Shown here piece by piece: positions 6,684 to 7,498 of a stretch of DNA of 7,498 nucleotides. The notes under the pieces were generated by a model that saw only the letters and a list, made by a program, of their open reading frames with translations, was not told the DNA's origin and did no database searches. A program made the position numbers and the translations under genes. Origin of the DNA: Gemmatimonadales bacterium (lineage in GTDB: Bacteria > Gemmatimonadota > Gemmatimonadetes > Gemmatimonadales > GWC2-71-9); NCBI GenBank assembly GCA_013813145.1, contig JACCSE010000574.1, positions 1 through 7,498 of the forward strand, written 5' to 3'. Positions within the stretch are counted from its first letter, which is position 1. Each line of letters begins with the position of its first letter.

Positions 6684-7498
6684 TCACCCCTCCGGCGCTT
6701 CGAGGTCCCGCGCGTACGCCGGGAATCTGAATCGCATTTCCCGGCCGAGGATCCCGCCATGCCCCAGTTCCGCGAGCGCCGCCGCGTCCAGCGCCTCGCC
6801 GGTCAGGAGCCGCGGCAGGATGAGGTCGGCGGCGGTGGCCATGGTGAACATGCCGCACTGCGGCAGGCCGAGCAGCGTCGCGCCCTCGAGCTGAGCCAGC
6901 CAGATCATCGAGCCGGGGTGGGCCGGCACGCCCCGCCGCAGCACCCGGCCGCCCAGATCCTCCAGGGCGGAAAAGAAGGACGCGATCGGATCTCCCGCCG
7001 ACACCCCGCCGACCAGGACCACCCTGATCCCTCGCCGGCGCACCAGCTCGATCAGCGCCTCCCGCCCGCCGGCTTCGGCGGTGTCCGCGTCCCCGTCACC
7101 CACCACGGTCGTCCCGACGAACCGGGAGCCCAGCGCCTCGACCTTGTGCCGGGCACCGGCCTCGAAGCGGGCCAGCCCGTCGGCGCTGATCGCCTCCTCC
7201 GCGATCGCCGCGACTTCCAGGGCCAGGTAGGGCTTCACCTCGATCAGCGGCCCCTCCTGGCGCGCGATTCGCACCCCCTCGAGCACGACCTCCTCCGCGA
7301 TGAGATGCGGCGCCACCTTGACCGATGCGACCACCTGGCCCGCGGTGACTGCCTGTCCATGGAAGAGAGTGAAGACTTCGAGCGGCTCCACCGCGTTGAG
7401 CCTGGTAAGCCCGGCCGCGCGCACGTGGAGCACACCGTCCCACCGGGCGGCCAGGTCCAGCCGGCTTTGCCGCGGCCGGCGCGGCTCGACGCCTGCGC
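6684..7498 (-). CDS. Molybdopterin-binding (MoCF-like) protein, N-terminus beyond the right edge
   Basis: The frame is open to the right edge, so only the C-terminal 270 residues are seen. Residues (counted from the edge) 20-100 form a domain with a repeated beta pattern (GVLHVRAAGLTRLNAVEPL, then TLFHGQAVTAGQVVASVKVAP), as in the first part of this family. The second part is MoCF-like: VVLVGGVSAGDP at 159-170, comparable with the molybdopterin-binding loop of MoeA, followed by RGVPAHPGSMIWLAQL at 188-203, LGLPQCGMFTMATAADLILP at 209-228 and ELGHGGIL at 243-250. Proteins of this family are commonly found beside XdhC and CoxD genes, but their exact reaction is not established to my knowledge; a role in molybdenum cofactor handling for the same enzyme is inferred. 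A GTG at 7433 is present but probably internal, because the upstream 21 codons are open and fit the domain. The stop is 20 bases before the MoxR start. Confidence 0.85.
   Translation of the reverse strand, partial: AGVEPRRPRQSRLDLAARWDGVLHVRAAGLTRLNAVEPLEVFTLFHGQAVTAGQVVASVKVAPHLIAEEVVLEGVRIARQEGPLIEVKPYLALEVAAIAEEAISADGLARFEAGARHKVEALGSRFVGTTVVGDGDADTAEAGGREALIELVRRRGIRVVLVGGVSAGDPIASFFSALEDLGGRVLRRGVPAHPGSMIWLAQLEGATLLGLPQCGMFTMATAADLILPRLLTGEALDAAALAELGHGGILGREMRFRFPAYARDLEAPEG

Noticed and set aside
5749..6858. Longer MoxR start at 6858 giving 369 residues
   Set aside because: The extra N-terminal 65 residues would overlap the coding end of the molybdopterin-binding gene and look like its shadow frame. 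The ATG at 6663 matches the usual family N-terminus.

Overview
This is a GC-rich window (roughly 70% by eye) carrying a maturation (accessory) gene cluster for a molybdenum hydroxylase of the CO dehydrogenase / xanthine dehydrogenase type. A relic of a PknB-like serine/threonine kinase, with the wording typical of the large kinase families of Gemmatimonadota, together with GTG starts and G-rich degenerate repeats at the left edge, suggests a soil-type bacterium of Gemmatimonadota or a similar high-GC phylum. That taxonomic guess is inference only. No rRNA, tRNA, CRISPR array, integrase or insertion sequence was seen.

Layout, right to left, because nearly everything lies on the minus strand. 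(1) 7498-6684: C-terminal 270 residues of a molybdopterin-binding (MoCF-like) protein, cut by the right edge. (2) 6663-5749: a CoxD-type MoxR AAA+ ATPase. (3) 5752-3488: a soluble three-PAS hybrid histidine kinase with a C-terminal receiver, starting inside the stop codon of the ATPase gene (GTGA overlap). (4) 2803-3546, plus strand: a HAD sugar-phosphatase-like hydrolase whose 3' end runs 59 bases into the kinase gene. (5) 2760-1642: a CoxE-type von Willebrand factor A protein, divergent from the HAD gene. (6) 1551-1217: a broken kinase remnant with a frameshift in a run of seven G and an internal deletion. (7) 1063 (or 1198) to the left edge: an XdhC/CoxI-family maturation factor that has not reached a stop by base 1 and reads into a G-rich repeat. 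No gap between genes exceeds 300 bases; the largest (1064-1216 and 1552-1641) hold only the features listed.

How the genes fit together: MoxR ATPases and VWA proteins act as pairs, and the CoxD/CoxE pair with an XdhC-family protein matures the Mo-containing active site of CO dehydrogenase-like enzymes (known for Afipia/Oligotropha carboxidovorans). The molybdopterin-binding protein fits the same theme. The catalytic subunits (large, medium and small) are not in the window and are expected beyond one of the edges. What is unusual is that the ATPase and its VWA partner, normally adjacent, are separated by about 3 kb holding a sensor kinase translationally coupled to the ATPase and an oppositely oriented HAD gene. 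I saw no clearly new defence or mobile system; the points most worth checking are this insertion, the kinase relic and the uncertain ends of the XdhC gene.
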